Positions 23,360-34,700 of a stretch of 64,000 nt of DNA are shown piece by piece. Both the position numbers and the translations under genes were made by a program. The notes beneath the pieces were generated by a model. That model was not told the DNA's origin. It saw only the letters and a list, made by a program, of their open reading frames with translations, and made no database searches. This DNA comes from Ulva prolifera (lineage: Eukaryota > Chlorophyta > Ulvophyceae > Ulvales > Ulvaceae): assembly GCA_023078555.1 (NCBI GenBank), contig CM041204.1, positions 1,522,923 through 1,586,922 on the forward strand. The letters are read 5' to 3'. Numbering within the stretch: the first letter of the stretch is position 1; every line of letters begins with the position of its first letter.

Positions 23360-26300
23360 CGTGGAGTCAAGTCCGTGGACTGGAGTCAAATCCACGGAGT
23401 CAAGTCTGTGGAGTCAATTCAGCGGAGTGGAGTCAAATCCGTTGAGTCAAGTCCTTGGAGTCAAGTCAGCGGAGTAGAGTCAAGTCTAAGGAGTGGAGTG
23501 AAGTCCGTGGAGTCAAGTCCGTGGATTGGAGTCAAATCCACGGAGTCAGGTCTGTGGAGTCAAGTCAGCGGAGTGGAGTCAAATCCGTGGAGTCAAGTCC
23601 TTGGAGTCAAGTCCGTGGAGTGGAGTGAAGTCCGTGGAGTCAAGTCCGTGGAGTGGAGTCAAGTCCGTGGAGTCAAGTCAGCGGAGTGGAGTCAAATCCG
23701 TGGAGTCAAGTCCTTGGAGTCAAGTCCGTGGAGTAGAGACAAGTCCGTGGAGTCAAGTCAGCAGGGTGGAGTGCAGTGCGTGGAGTCAAGTCAGCAGAGT
23801 GGAGTGCAGTGCGTGGAGTCAAGTCCGTGGAGTGGAGTCAAGTCCACGGAGGCAAGTCCGCGGAGTCAAGTCAGCGGAGTAGAGTTAAGTGTAAGGAATG
23901 GAGTGAAGTCCATGGAGTCAAGTCCGTGGAGTGGATTCAAGTCCGTGGAGTCAAGTCAGCGGAGTGGAGTGAAGTGCGTGGAGTCAAGTCCGTGGAGTGG
24001 AGTCAAGTCCGTGGAGTCAAGTCAGCGGAGTGGAGTGAAGTCCGTGGATTCAAGTCCGTGGAGTGGAGTCAAGTCCACGGAGGCAAGTCCGTGGAGTCAA
24101 GTCCGCGGAGTCAAGTCAGCAGAGTAGAGTTAAGTTTACGGAGTGGAGTGAAGACCGTGGAGTCAAGTCCGTGGAGTGGAGTCAAGTCCGTGGAGTCAAG
24201 TCAGCAGAGTGGAGTGCAGTGCGTGGAGTCAAGTCCGTGGACTGGAGTCAAATCCACGGAGTCAGGTCTGTGGAGTCAAGTCAGCGGAATGGAGTCAAAT
24301 CCGTGGAGTCAAGTCAGCGGAGTGGAGTGAAGTGCGTGGAGTCAAGTCCGTGGAGTGGAGTCAAGTCCACGGAGGCAAGTCCGTGGAGTCAAGTCTGCGG
24401 AGTCAAGTCAGCGGAGTAGAGTTAAGTTTGACGAGTTGAGTGAAGTGCGTGGAGGGAAGTCAGCGGAGTGGAGTCAAGTCCGTGGAGTCAAGTCAGCAGA
24501 GTGGAGTGCACTGCGTGGAGTCAAGTCCGTGGAGTGGAGTCAAGTCCACGGAGGCAAGTCAACAGAGTGGAGTGCAGTGCGTGGAGTCAAGTCAGCGGAG
24601 TGGAGTCAAATCCGTGGAGTCAAGTCCTTGGAGTCAAGTCCGTGGAGTAGATTCAAGTCCGTGGAGTCAAGTCAGCAGAGTGGAGTGCAGTGCGTGGAGT
24701 CAAGTCCGTGGAGTGGAGTCAAGTCCACGGAGGCAAGTCAACAGAGTGGAGTGCAGTGCGTGGAGTCAAGTCAGCGGAGTGGAGTCAAATCCGTGGAGTC
24801 AAGTCCTTGGAGTCAAGTCCGTGGAGTTGAGACAAGTCCGTGGAGTCAAGTCAGCAGGGTGGAGTGCAGTGCGTGGAGTCAAGTCAGCAGAGTGGAGTGC
24901 AGTGCGTGGAGTCAAGTCCGTGGAGTAGAGTCAAGTCCACGGAGGCAAGTCCGCGGAGTCAAGTCAGCGGAGTAGAGTTAAGTTTACGGAGTGGAGTGAA
25001 GACCGTGGAGTCAAGTCCGTGGAGTGGAGTCAAGTCCGTGGAGTCAAGTCAGCAGAGTGGAGTGCAGTGCGTGGAGTCAAGTCCGTGGACTGGAGTCAAA
25101 TCCACGGAGTCAGGTCTGTGGAGTCAAGTCAGCGGAGTGGAGTGAAGTCCGTGGATTCAAGTCCGTGGAGTGGAGTCAAGTCCACGGAGGCAAGTCCGTG
25201 GAGTCAAGTCCGCGGAGTCAAGTCAGCAGAGTAGAGTTAAGTTTACGGAGTGGAGTGAAGACCGTGGAGTCAAGTCCGTGGAGTGGAGTCAAGTCCGTGG
25301 AGTCAAGTCAGCAGAGTGGAGTGCAGTGCGTGGAGTCAAGTCCGTGGACTGGAGTCAAATCCACGGAGTCAGGTCTGTGGAGTCAAGTCAGCGGAATGGA
25401 GTCAAATCCGTGGAGTCAAGTCAGCGGAGTGGAGTGAAGTGCGTGGAGTCAAGTCCGTGGAGTGGAGTCAAGTCCACGGAGGCAAGTCCGTGGAGTCAAG
25501 TCTGCGGAGTCAAGTCAGCGGAGTAGAGTTAAGTTTGACGAGTTGAGTGAAGTGCGTGGAGGGAAGTCAGCGGAGTGGAGTCAAGTCCGTGGAGTCAAGT
25601 CAGCAGAGTGGAGTGCAGTGCGTGGAGTCAAGTCCGTGGAGTGGAGTCAAGTCCACGGAGGCAAGTCAACAGAGTGGAGTGCAGTGCGTGGAGTCAAGTC
25701 AGCGGAGTGGAGTCAAATCCGTGGAGTCAAGTCCTTGGAGTCAAGTCCGTGGAGTAGATTCAAGTCCGTGGAGTCAAGTCAGCAGAGTGGAGTGCAGTGC
25801 GTGGAGTCAAGTCCGTGGAGTGGAGTCAAGTCCACGGAGGCAAGTCAACAGAGTGGAGTGCAGTGCGTGGAGTCAAGTCAGCGGAGTGGAGTCAAATCCG
25901 TGGAGTCAAGTCCTTGGAGTCAAGTCCGTGGAGTAGAGACAAGTCCGTGGAGTCAAGTCAGCAGGGTGGAGTGCAGTGCGTGGAGTCAAGTCAGCAGAGT
26001 GGAGTGCAGTGCGTGGAGTCAAGTCCGTGGAGTGGAGTCAAGTCCACGGAGGCAAGTCCGCGGAGTCAAGTCAGCGGAGTAGAGTTAAGTGTAAGGAATG
26101 GAGTGAAGTCCATGGAGTCAAGTCCGTGGAGTGGATTCAAGTCCGTGGAGTCAAGTCAGCGGAGTGGAGTGAAGTGCGTGGAGTCAAGTCCGTGGAGTGG
26201 AGTCAAGTCCGTGGAGTCAAGTCAGCGGAGTGGAGTGAAGTCCGTGGATTCAAGTCCGTGGAGTGGAGTCAAGTCCACGGAGGCAAGTCCGTGGAGTCAA

Positions 26301-26930
26301 GTCCGCGGAGTCAAGTCAGCAGAGTAGAGTTAAGTTTACGGAGTGGAGTGAAGACCGTGGAGTCAAGTCCGTGGAGTGGAGTCAAGTCCGTGGAGTCAAG
26401 TCAGCAGAGTGGAGTGCAGTGCGTGGAGTCAAGTCCGTGGACTGGAGTCAAATCCACGGAGTCAGGTCTGTGGAGTCAAGTCAGCGGAATGGAGTCAAAT
26501 CCGTGGAGTCAAGTCAGCGGAGTGGAGTGAAGTCCGTGGAGTGGAGTCAAGTCCACGGAGGCAAGTCCGTGGAGTCAAGTCCGCGGAGTCAAGTCAGTGG
26601 AGTAGAGTTAAGTCTACGGAGTGGAGTGAAGTCCGTAGAGTCAAGTCCGTGGATTGGAGTCAAATCCACGGAGTCAAGTCTGTGGAGTCAAGTCAGCGGA
26701 TTGGAGTCAAATCCGTGGAGTCAAGTCCTTGGAGTCAAGTCCGTGGAGTGGAGTCAAGTCCGTGGAGTCAAGTCAGCAGAGTGGAGTGCAGTGCGTGGAG
26801 TCAAGTCCGTGGAGTGGAGTCAAGTCCACGGAGGCAAGTCAACAGAGTGGAGTGCAGTGCGTGGAGTCAAGTCAGCGGAGTGGAGTCAAATCCGTGGAGT
26901 CAAGTCCTTGGAGTCAAGTCCGTGGAGTGG
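23360..26930 (+). repeat. 3.57-kb block nearly identical to 47618-51188 (offset 24258)
   Basis: A long series of landmarks keeps a constant offset of 24258 bases between the two places. Only scattered single-base differences were seen, for example cactgcg versus cagtgcg near 24510/48768 and gttgagac versus gtagagac near 24827/49085. It is the longest ungapped copy I could document. It implies a recent duplication, or an assembly that used one sequence twice. Confidence 0.82.
24063..26270 (+). repeat. About 1.1-kb tandem higher-order repeat (1107 and 1093 bases)
   Basis: Matching block starts lie at 24063, 25170 and 26263, steps of 1107 and 1093. The difference is exactly one 14-base core. 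The same tandem recurs at 39576/40669 and at 48321/49428/50521, again with 1107 and 1093 steps, so the set was copied as a unit. Confidence 0.85.
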
Positions 26931-27830
26931 AGTCAAGTCCGTGGAGTGGAGTCAAGTCCGTGGAGTCAAGTCAGCGGAGTGGAGTGAAGTCCGTGGATTC
27001 AAGTCCGTGGAGTGGAGTCAAGTCCACGGAGGCAAGTCCTTGGAGTCAAGTCCGCGGAGTCAAGTCAGCAGAGTAGAGTAAAGTCTACGGAGTGGAGTGA
27101 AGTCCGTGGAGTCAAGTCCGTGGATTGGAGTCAAATCCACGGAGTCAAGTCGGTGGAGTCAAGTCAGCGGATTGGAGTCAAATCCGTGGAGTCAAGTCCT
27201 TGGAGTCAAGTCCGTGGAGTGAAGTCAAGTCCGTGGAGTCAAGTCAGCGGAGTGGAGTGAAGTCCGTGGATTCAAGTCCGTGGAGTGGAGTCAAGTCCAC
27301 GGAGGCAAGTCCGTGGAGTCAAGTCCACGGAGTCAAGTCAGTGGAGTAGAGTTAAGTCTACGGAGTGGAGTGAAGTCCGTAGAGTCAAGTCCGTGGACTG
27401 GAGTCAAATCCACGGAGTCAAGTCTGTGGAGTCAAGTCAGCGGAGTGGAGTGAAGTCCGTGGAGTCAAGTCCGTGGATTGGAGTCAAATCCGTGGAGTCA
27501 AGTCCTTGGAGTCAAGTCCGTGGAGTGGAGTCAAGTCCGTGGAGTCAAGTCAGCAGAGTGGAGTGCAGTGCGTGGAGTCAAGTCCGTGGAGTGGAGTCAA
27601 GTCCACGGAGTCAAGTCTGTGGAGTCAAGTCAGCGGATTGGAGTCAAATCCGTGGAGTCAAGTCCTTGGAGTCAAGTCCGTGGAGTGGAGTCAAGTCCGT
27701 GGAGTCAAGTCAGCAGAGTGGAGTGCAGTGCGTGGAGTCAAGTCCGTGGAGTGGAGTCAAGTCCACGGAGGCAAGTCAACAGAGTGGAGTGCAGTGCGTG
27801 GAGTCAAGTCAGCGGAGTGGAGTCAAATCC
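25100..27830 (+). repeat. 2.7-kb block copied at about 39.51-42.24 kb (offset 14406)
   Basis: Many landmarks from 25170 to 27478 recur at a constant offset of 14406. A run to the left (from 23776) matches at 15513, which is 14406 plus one 1107-base unit. The right-hand copy therefore has one tandem unit fewer. Confidence 0.8.
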
Positions 27831-28799
27831 GTGGAGTCAAGTCCGTGGAGTCAAGTCCGTGGAGTGGAGTCAAGTCCGTGGAGTCAAGTCAGCGGAGTGG
27901 AGTGAAGTCCGTGGATTCAAGTCCGTGGAGTGGAGTCAAGTCCACGGAGGCAAGTCCGTGGAGTCAAGTCCGCGGAGTCAAGTCAGTGGAGTAGAGTTAA
28001 GTCTACGGAGTGGAGTGAAGTCCGTAGAGTCAAGTCCGTGGACTGGAGTCAAATCCACGGAGTCAAGTCTGTGGAGTCAAGTCAGCGGAGTGGAGTGAAG
28101 TCTGCGGAGTCAAGTCAGCGGAGTGGAGTCAAATCCGTGGAGTCAAGTCCTTGGAGTCAAGTCCGTGGAGTAGAGTCAAGTCCGTGGAGTCAAGTCAGCG
28201 GATTGGAGTCAAATCCGTGGAGTCAAGTCCTTGGAGTCAAGTCCGTGGAGTGGAGTCAAGTCTGTGGAGTCAAGTCAGTAGAGTGGAGTGCAGTGCGTGG
28301 AGTCAAGTCCGTGGACTGGAGTCAAATCCACGGAGTCAAGTCTGTGGAGTCAATTCAGCGGAGTGGAGTCAAATCCGTTGAGTCAAGTCCTTGGAGTCAA
28401 GTATGCGGAGTAGAGTCAAGTCTAAGGAGTGGAGTGAAGTCCGTGGAGTCAAGTCAGCGGAGTCAAGTCAGTGGAGTAGAGTTAAGTCTACGGAGTGGAG
28501 TGAAGTCCGTGGAGTCAAGTCCGTGGATTGGAGTCAAATCCACGGAGTCAAGTCTGTGGATTAAAGTCAGCGGATTGGAGTCAAATCCGTGGAGTCAAGT
28601 CCTTGGAGTCAAGTCCGTGGAGTGGAGTCAAGTCCGTGGAGTCAAGTCAGCAGAGTGGAGTGCAGTGCGTGGAGTCAAGTCCGTGGAGTGGAGTCAAGTC
28701 CACGGAGGCAAGTCAACAGAGTGGAGTGCAGTGCGTGGAGTCAAGTCAGCGGAGTGGAGTCAAATCCGTGGAGTCAAGTCCTTGGAGTCAAGTCCGTGG

Positions 28800-31790
28800 A
28801 GTGGAGTCAAGTCCGTGGAGTCAAGTCAGCGGAGTGGAGTGAAGTACGTGGAGTCAAGTCCGTGGAGTGGAGTCAAGTCCACGGAGGCAAGTCCGCGAAG
28901 TCAAGTCAGCAGAGTAGAGTTAAGTCTACGGAGTGGAGTGAAGACCGTGGAGTCAAGTCCGTGGACTGGAGTCAAATCCACGGAGTCAAGTCTGTGGAGT
29001 CAATTCAGCGGAGTGGAGTCAAATCCGTTGAGTCAAGTCCTTGGAGTCAAGTCCGTGGAGTAGATTCAAGTCCGTGGAGTCAAGTCAGCAGAGTGGAGTG
29101 CAGTGCGTGGAGTCAAGTCCGTGGAGTGGAGTCAAGTCCATGGAGGCAAGTCAACAGAGTGGAGTGCAGTGCGTGGAGTCAAGTCAGCGGAGTGGAGTCA
29201 AATCCGTGGAGTCAAGTCCTTGGAGTCAAGTCCGTGGAGTGGAGTCAAGTCCGTGGAGTCAAGTCAGCGGAGTGGAGTCAAATCCGTGGAGTCAAGTCCT
29301 TGGAGTCAAGTCCGTGGAGTAGATTCAAGTCCGTGGAGTCAAGTCAGCAGAGTGGAGTGCAGTGCGTGGAGTCAAGTCCGTGGACTGGAGTCAAATCCAC
29401 GGAGTCAAGTCTGTGGAGTCAATTCAGCGGAGTGGAGTCAAATCCGTTGAGTCAAGTCCTTGGAGTCAAGTCAGCAGAGTAGAGTTAAGTTTACGGAGTG
29501 GAGTGAAGACCGTGGAGTCAAGTCCGTGGAGTGGAGTCAAGTCCGTGGAGTCAAGTCAGCAGAGTGGAGTGCAGTGCGTGGAGTCAAGTCCGTGGACTGG
29601 AGTCAAATCCACGGAGTCAAGTCTGTGGAGTCAATTCAGCGGAGTGGAGTCAAATCCATTGAGTCAAGTCCTTGGAGTGGAGTGAAGTGCGTGGAGTCAA
29701 GTCCGTGGAGTGGAGTCAAGTCCACGGAGGCAAGTCCGTGGAGTCAAGTCTGCGGAGTCAAGTCAGCGGAGTAGAGTTAATTTTGAGGAGTTGAGTGAAG
29801 TGCGTGGAGGGAAGTCAGCGGAGTGGAGTCAAGTCCGTGGAGTCAAGTCAGCGGAGTGGAGTGAAGTGCGTGGAGTCAAGTCCGTGGAGTGGAGTCAAGT
29901 CAACGGAGGCAAGTCCGTGGAGTCAAGTCTGCGGAGTCAAGTCAGCGGAGTAGAGTTAAGTTTGAGGAGTTGAGTGAAGTGCGTGGAGGGAAGTCAGCGG
30001 AGTGGAGTCAAGTCCGTGGAGTCAAGTCAGCGGAGTGGAGTGAAGTGCGTGGAGTCAAGTCCGTGGAGTGGAGTCAAGTCCACGGAGGCAAGTCCGCGGA
30101 GTCAAGTCGGCGGAGTAGAGTTAAGTGTAAGGAGTGGAGTGAAGTCCGTGGAGTCAAGTCCGTGGAGTGGATTCAAGTCCGTGGAGTCAAGTCAGCGGAG
30201 TGGAGTGAAGTGCGTGGAGTCAAGTCCGTGGAGTGGAGTCAAGTCCGTGGAGTCAAGTCAGCGGAGTGGAGTCAAGTCCACGGAGGCAAGTCCGTGGAGT
30301 CAAGTCCGCGGAGTCAAGGCAGTGGAGTAGAGTTAAGTCCGTGGAGTCAAGTCCTTGGAGTCAAGTCCGTGGAGTGGAGTCAAGTCCGTGGAGTGGAGTC
30401 AAGTCCGTGGAGTCAAGTCAGCGGAGTGGAGTGAAGTCCGTGGATTCAAGTCCGTGGAGTGGAGTCAAGTCCACGGAGGCAAGTCCGTGGAGTCAAGTCC
30501 GCGGAGTCAAGTCAGTGGAGTAGAGTTAAGTCTACGGAGTGGAGTGAAGTCCGTAGAGTCAAGTCCGTGGATTGGAGTCAAATCCACGGAGTCAAGTCTG
30601 TGGAGTCAAGTCAGCGGATTGGAGTCAAATCCGTGGAGTCAAGTCCTTGGAGTCAAGTCCGTGGAGTGGAGTCAAGTCCACGGAGGCAAGTCAACAGAGT
30701 GGAGTGCAGTGCGTGGAGTCAAGTCAGCGGATTGGAGCCAAATCCGTGGAGTCAAGTCCTTGGAGTCAAGTCCGTGGAGTGGAGTCAAGTCCGTGGAGTC
30801 AAGTCAGCAGAGTGGAGTGCAGTGCGTGGAGTCAAGTCCGTGGACTGGAGTCAAATCCACGGAGTCAAGTCAACAGAGTGGAGTGCAGTGCGTGGAGTCA
30901 AGTCAGCGGAGTGGAGTCAAATCCGTGGAGTCAAGTCCTTGGAGTCAAGTCCGTGGAGTAGAGTCAAGTCCGTGGAGTCAAGTCAGCGGATTGGAGTCAA
31001 ATCCGTGGAGTCAAGTCCTTGGAGTCAAGTCCGTGGAGTGGAGTCAAGTCCGTGGAGTCAAGTCAGCAGAGTGGAGTGCAGTGCGTGGAGTCAAGTCCGT
31101 GGACTGGAGTCAAATCCACGGAGTCAAGTCTGTGGAGTCAATTCAGCGGAGTGGAGTGAAGTCCGTGGAGTCAAGTCCGTGGATTGGAGTCAAATCCACG
31201 GAGTCAAGTCGGTGGAGTCAAGTCAGCGGATTGGAGTCAAATCCGTGGAGTCAAGTCCTTGGAGTCAAGTCCGTGGAGTGGAGTCAAGTCCGTGGAGTCA
31301 AGTCAGCAGAGTGGAGTGCAGTGCGTGGAGTCAAGTCCGTGGAGTGGAGTCAAGTCCGTGGAGTCAAGTCAGCGGAGTGGAGTGAAGTCCGTGGAGTCAA
31401 GTCCGTGGAGTGGAGTCAAGTCTGTGGAGTCAAGTCAGCGGAGTGGAGTCAAATCCGTGGAGTCAAGTCCTTGGAGTCAAGTCCGTGGAGTAGATTCAAG
31501 TCCGTGGAGTCAAGTCAGCAGAGTGGAGTGCAGTGCGTGGAGTCAAGTCCGTGGAGTGGAGTCAAGTCCACGGAGGCAAGTCAACAGAGTGGAGTGCAGT
31601 GCGTGGAGTCAAGTCAGCGGAGTGGAGTCAAATCCGTGGAGTCAAGTCCTTGGAGTCAAGTCCGTGGAGTAGAGTCAAGTCCGTGGAGTCAAGTCAGCGG
31701 ATTGGAGTCAAATCCGTGGAGTCAAGTCCTTGGAGTCAAGTCCGTGGAATGGAGTCAAGTCCGTGGAGTCAAGTCAGCAGAGTGGAGTGC
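28800..31790 (+). repeat. 3.0-kb block copied at 32770-35760 (offset 3970)
   Basis: Landmarks at 29041, 29362, 29889, 30459, 31184 and 31533 all recur 3970 bases to the right. The left part of the block (from about 29.0 kb) also matches 18.42-19.72 kb at an offset of 10620. The region is thus a mosaic of at least two source blocks. Confidence 0.83.
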
Positions 31791-34700
31791 AGTGCGTGGA
31801 GTCAAGTCCGTGGACTGGAGTCAAATCCACGGAGTCAAGTCTGTGGAGTCAATTCAGCGGAGTGGAGTCAAATCCATTGAGTCAAGTCCTTGGAGTGGAG
31901 TGAAGTGCGTGGAGTCAAGTCCGTGGAGTGGAGTCAAGTCCACGGAGGCAAGTCCGTGGAGTCAAGTCTGCGGAGTCAAGTCAGCGGAGTAGAGTTAATT
32001 TTGAGGAGTTGAGTGAAGTGCGTGGAGGGAAGTCAGCGGAGTGGAGTCAAGTCCGTGGAGTCAAGTCAGCGGAGTGGAGTGAAGTGCGTGGAGTCAAGTC
32101 CGTGGAGTGGAGTCAAGTCAACGGAGGCAAGTCCGTGGAGTCAAGTCTGCGGAGTCAAGTCAGCGGAGTAGAGTTAAGTTTGAGGAGTTGAGTGAAGTGC
32201 GTGGAGGGAAGTCAGCGGAGTGGAGTCAAGTCCGTGGAGTCAAGTCAGCGGAGTGGAGTGAAGTGCGTGGAGTCAAGTCCGTGGAGTGGAGTCAAGTCCA
32301 CGGAGGCAAGTCCGCGGAGTCAAGTCGGCGGAGTAGAGTTAAGTGTAAGGAGTGGAGTGAAGTCCGTGGAGTCAAGTCCGTGGAGTGGATTCAAGTCCGT
32401 GGAGTCAAGTCAGCGGAGTGGAGTGAAGTGCGTGGAGTCAAGTCCGTGGAGTGGAGTCAAGTCCGTGGAGTCAAGTCAGCGGAGTGGAGTCAAGTCCACG
32501 GAGGCAAGTCCGTGGAGTCAAGTCCACGGAGTCAAGTCAGTGGAGTAGAGTTAAGTCTACGGAGTGGAGTGAAGTCCGTAGAGTCAAGTCCGTGGACTGG
32601 AGTCAAATCCACGGAGTCAAGTCTGTGGAGTCAATTCAGCGGAGTGGAGTGAAGTCCGTGGAGTCAAGTCCGTGGATTGGAGTCAAATCCACGGAGTCAA
32701 GTCGGTGGAGTCAAGTCAGCGGATTGGAGTCAAATCCGTGGAGTCAAGTCCTTGGAGTCAAGTCCGTGGAGTGGAGTCAAGTCCGTGGAGTCAAGTCAGC
32801 GGAGTGGAGTGAAGTACGTGGAGTCAAGTCCGTGGAGTGGAGTCAAGTCCACGGAGGCAAGTCCGCGAAGTCAAGTCAGCAGAGTAGAGTTAAGTCTACG
32901 GAGTGGAGTGAAGACCGTGGAGTCAAGTCCGTGGACTGGAGTCAAATCCACGGAGTCAAGTCTGTGGAGTCAATTCAGCGGAGTGGAGTCAAATCCGTTG
33001 AGTCAAGTCCTTGGAGTCAAGTCCGTGGAGTAGATTCAAGTCCGTGGAGTCAAGTCAGCAGAGTGGAGTGCAGTGCGTGGAGTCAAGTCCGTGGAGTGGA
33101 GTCAAGTCCATGGAGGCAAGTCAACAGAGTGGAGTGCAGTGCGTGGAGTCAAGTCAGCGGAGTGGAGTCAAATCCGTGGAGTCAAGTCCTTGGAGTCAAG
33201 TCCGTGGAGTGGAGTCAAGTCCGTGGAGTCAAGTCAGCGGAGTGGAGTCAAATCCGTGGAGTCAAGTCCTTGGAGTCAAGTCCGTGGAGTAGATTCAAGT
33301 CCGTGGAGTCAAGTCAGCAGAGTGGAGTGCAGTGCGTGGAGTCAAGTCCGTGGACTGGAGTCAAATCCACGGAGTCAAGTCTGTGGAGTCAATTCAGCGG
33401 AGTGGAGTCAAATCCGTTGAGTCAAGTCCTTGGAGTCAAGTCAGCAGAGTAGAGTTAAGTTTACGGAGTGGAGTGAAGACCGTGGAGTCAAGTCCGTGGA
33501 GTGGAGTCAAGTCCGTGGAGTCAAGTCAGCAGAGTGGAGTGCAGTGCGTGGAGTCAAGTCCGTGGACTGGAGTCAAATCCACGGAGTCAAGTCTGTGGAG
33601 TCAATTCAGCGGAGTGGAGTCAAATCCATTGAGTCAAGTCCTTGGAGTGGAGTGAAGTGCGTGGAGTCAAGTCCGTGGAGTGGAGTCAAGTCCACGGAGG
33701 CAAGTCCGTGGAGTCAAGTCTGCGGAGTCAAGTCAGCGGAGTAGAGTTAATTTTGAGGAGTTGAGTGAAGTGCGTGGAGGGAAGTCAGCGGAGTGGAGTC
33801 AAGTCCGTGGAGTCAAGTCAGCGGAGTGGAGTGAAGTGCGTGGAGTCAAGTCCGTGGAGTGGAGTCAAGTCAACGGAGGCAAGTCCGTGGAGTCAAGTCT
33901 GCGGAGTCAAGTCAGCGGAGTAGAGTTAAGTTTGAGGAGTTGAGTGAAGTGCGTGGAGGGAAGTCAGCGGAGTGGAGTCAAGTCCGTGGAGTCAAGTCAG
34001 CGGAGTGGAGTGAAGTGCGTGGAGTCAAGTCCGTGGAGTGGAGTCAAGTCCACGGAGGCAAGTCCGCGGAGTCAAGTCGGCGGAGTAGAGTTAAGTGTAA
34101 GGAGTGGAGTGAAGTCCGTGGAGTCAAGTCCGTGGAGTGGATTCAAGTCCGTGGAGTCAAGTCAGCGGAGTGGAGTGAAGTGCGTGGAGTCAAGTCCGTG
34201 GAGTGGAGTCAAGTCCGTGGAGTCAAGTCAGCGGAGTGGAGTCAAGTCCACGGAGGCAAGTCCGTGGAGTCAAGTCCGCGGAGTCAAGGCAGTGGAGTAG
34301 AGTTAAGTCCGTGGAGTCAAGTCCTTGGAGTCAAGTCCGTGGAGTGGAGTCAAGTCCGTGGAGTGGAGTCAAGTCCGTGGAGTCAAGTCAGCGGAGTGGA
34401 GTGAAGTCCGTGGATTCAAGTCCGTGGAGTGGAGTCAAGTCCACGGAGGCAAGTCCGTGGAGTCAAGTCCGCGGAGTCAAGTCAGTGGAGTAGAGTTAAG
34501 TCTACGGAGTGGAGTGAAGTCCGTAGAGTCAAGTCCGTGGATTGGAGTCAAATCCACGGAGTCAAGTCTGTGGAGTCAAGTCAGCGGATTGGAGTCAAAT
34601 CCGTGGAGTCAAGTCCTTGGAGTCAAGTCCGTGGAGTGGAGTCAAGTCCACGGAGGCAAGTCAACAGAGTGGAGTGCAGTGCGTGGAGTCAAGTCAGCGG

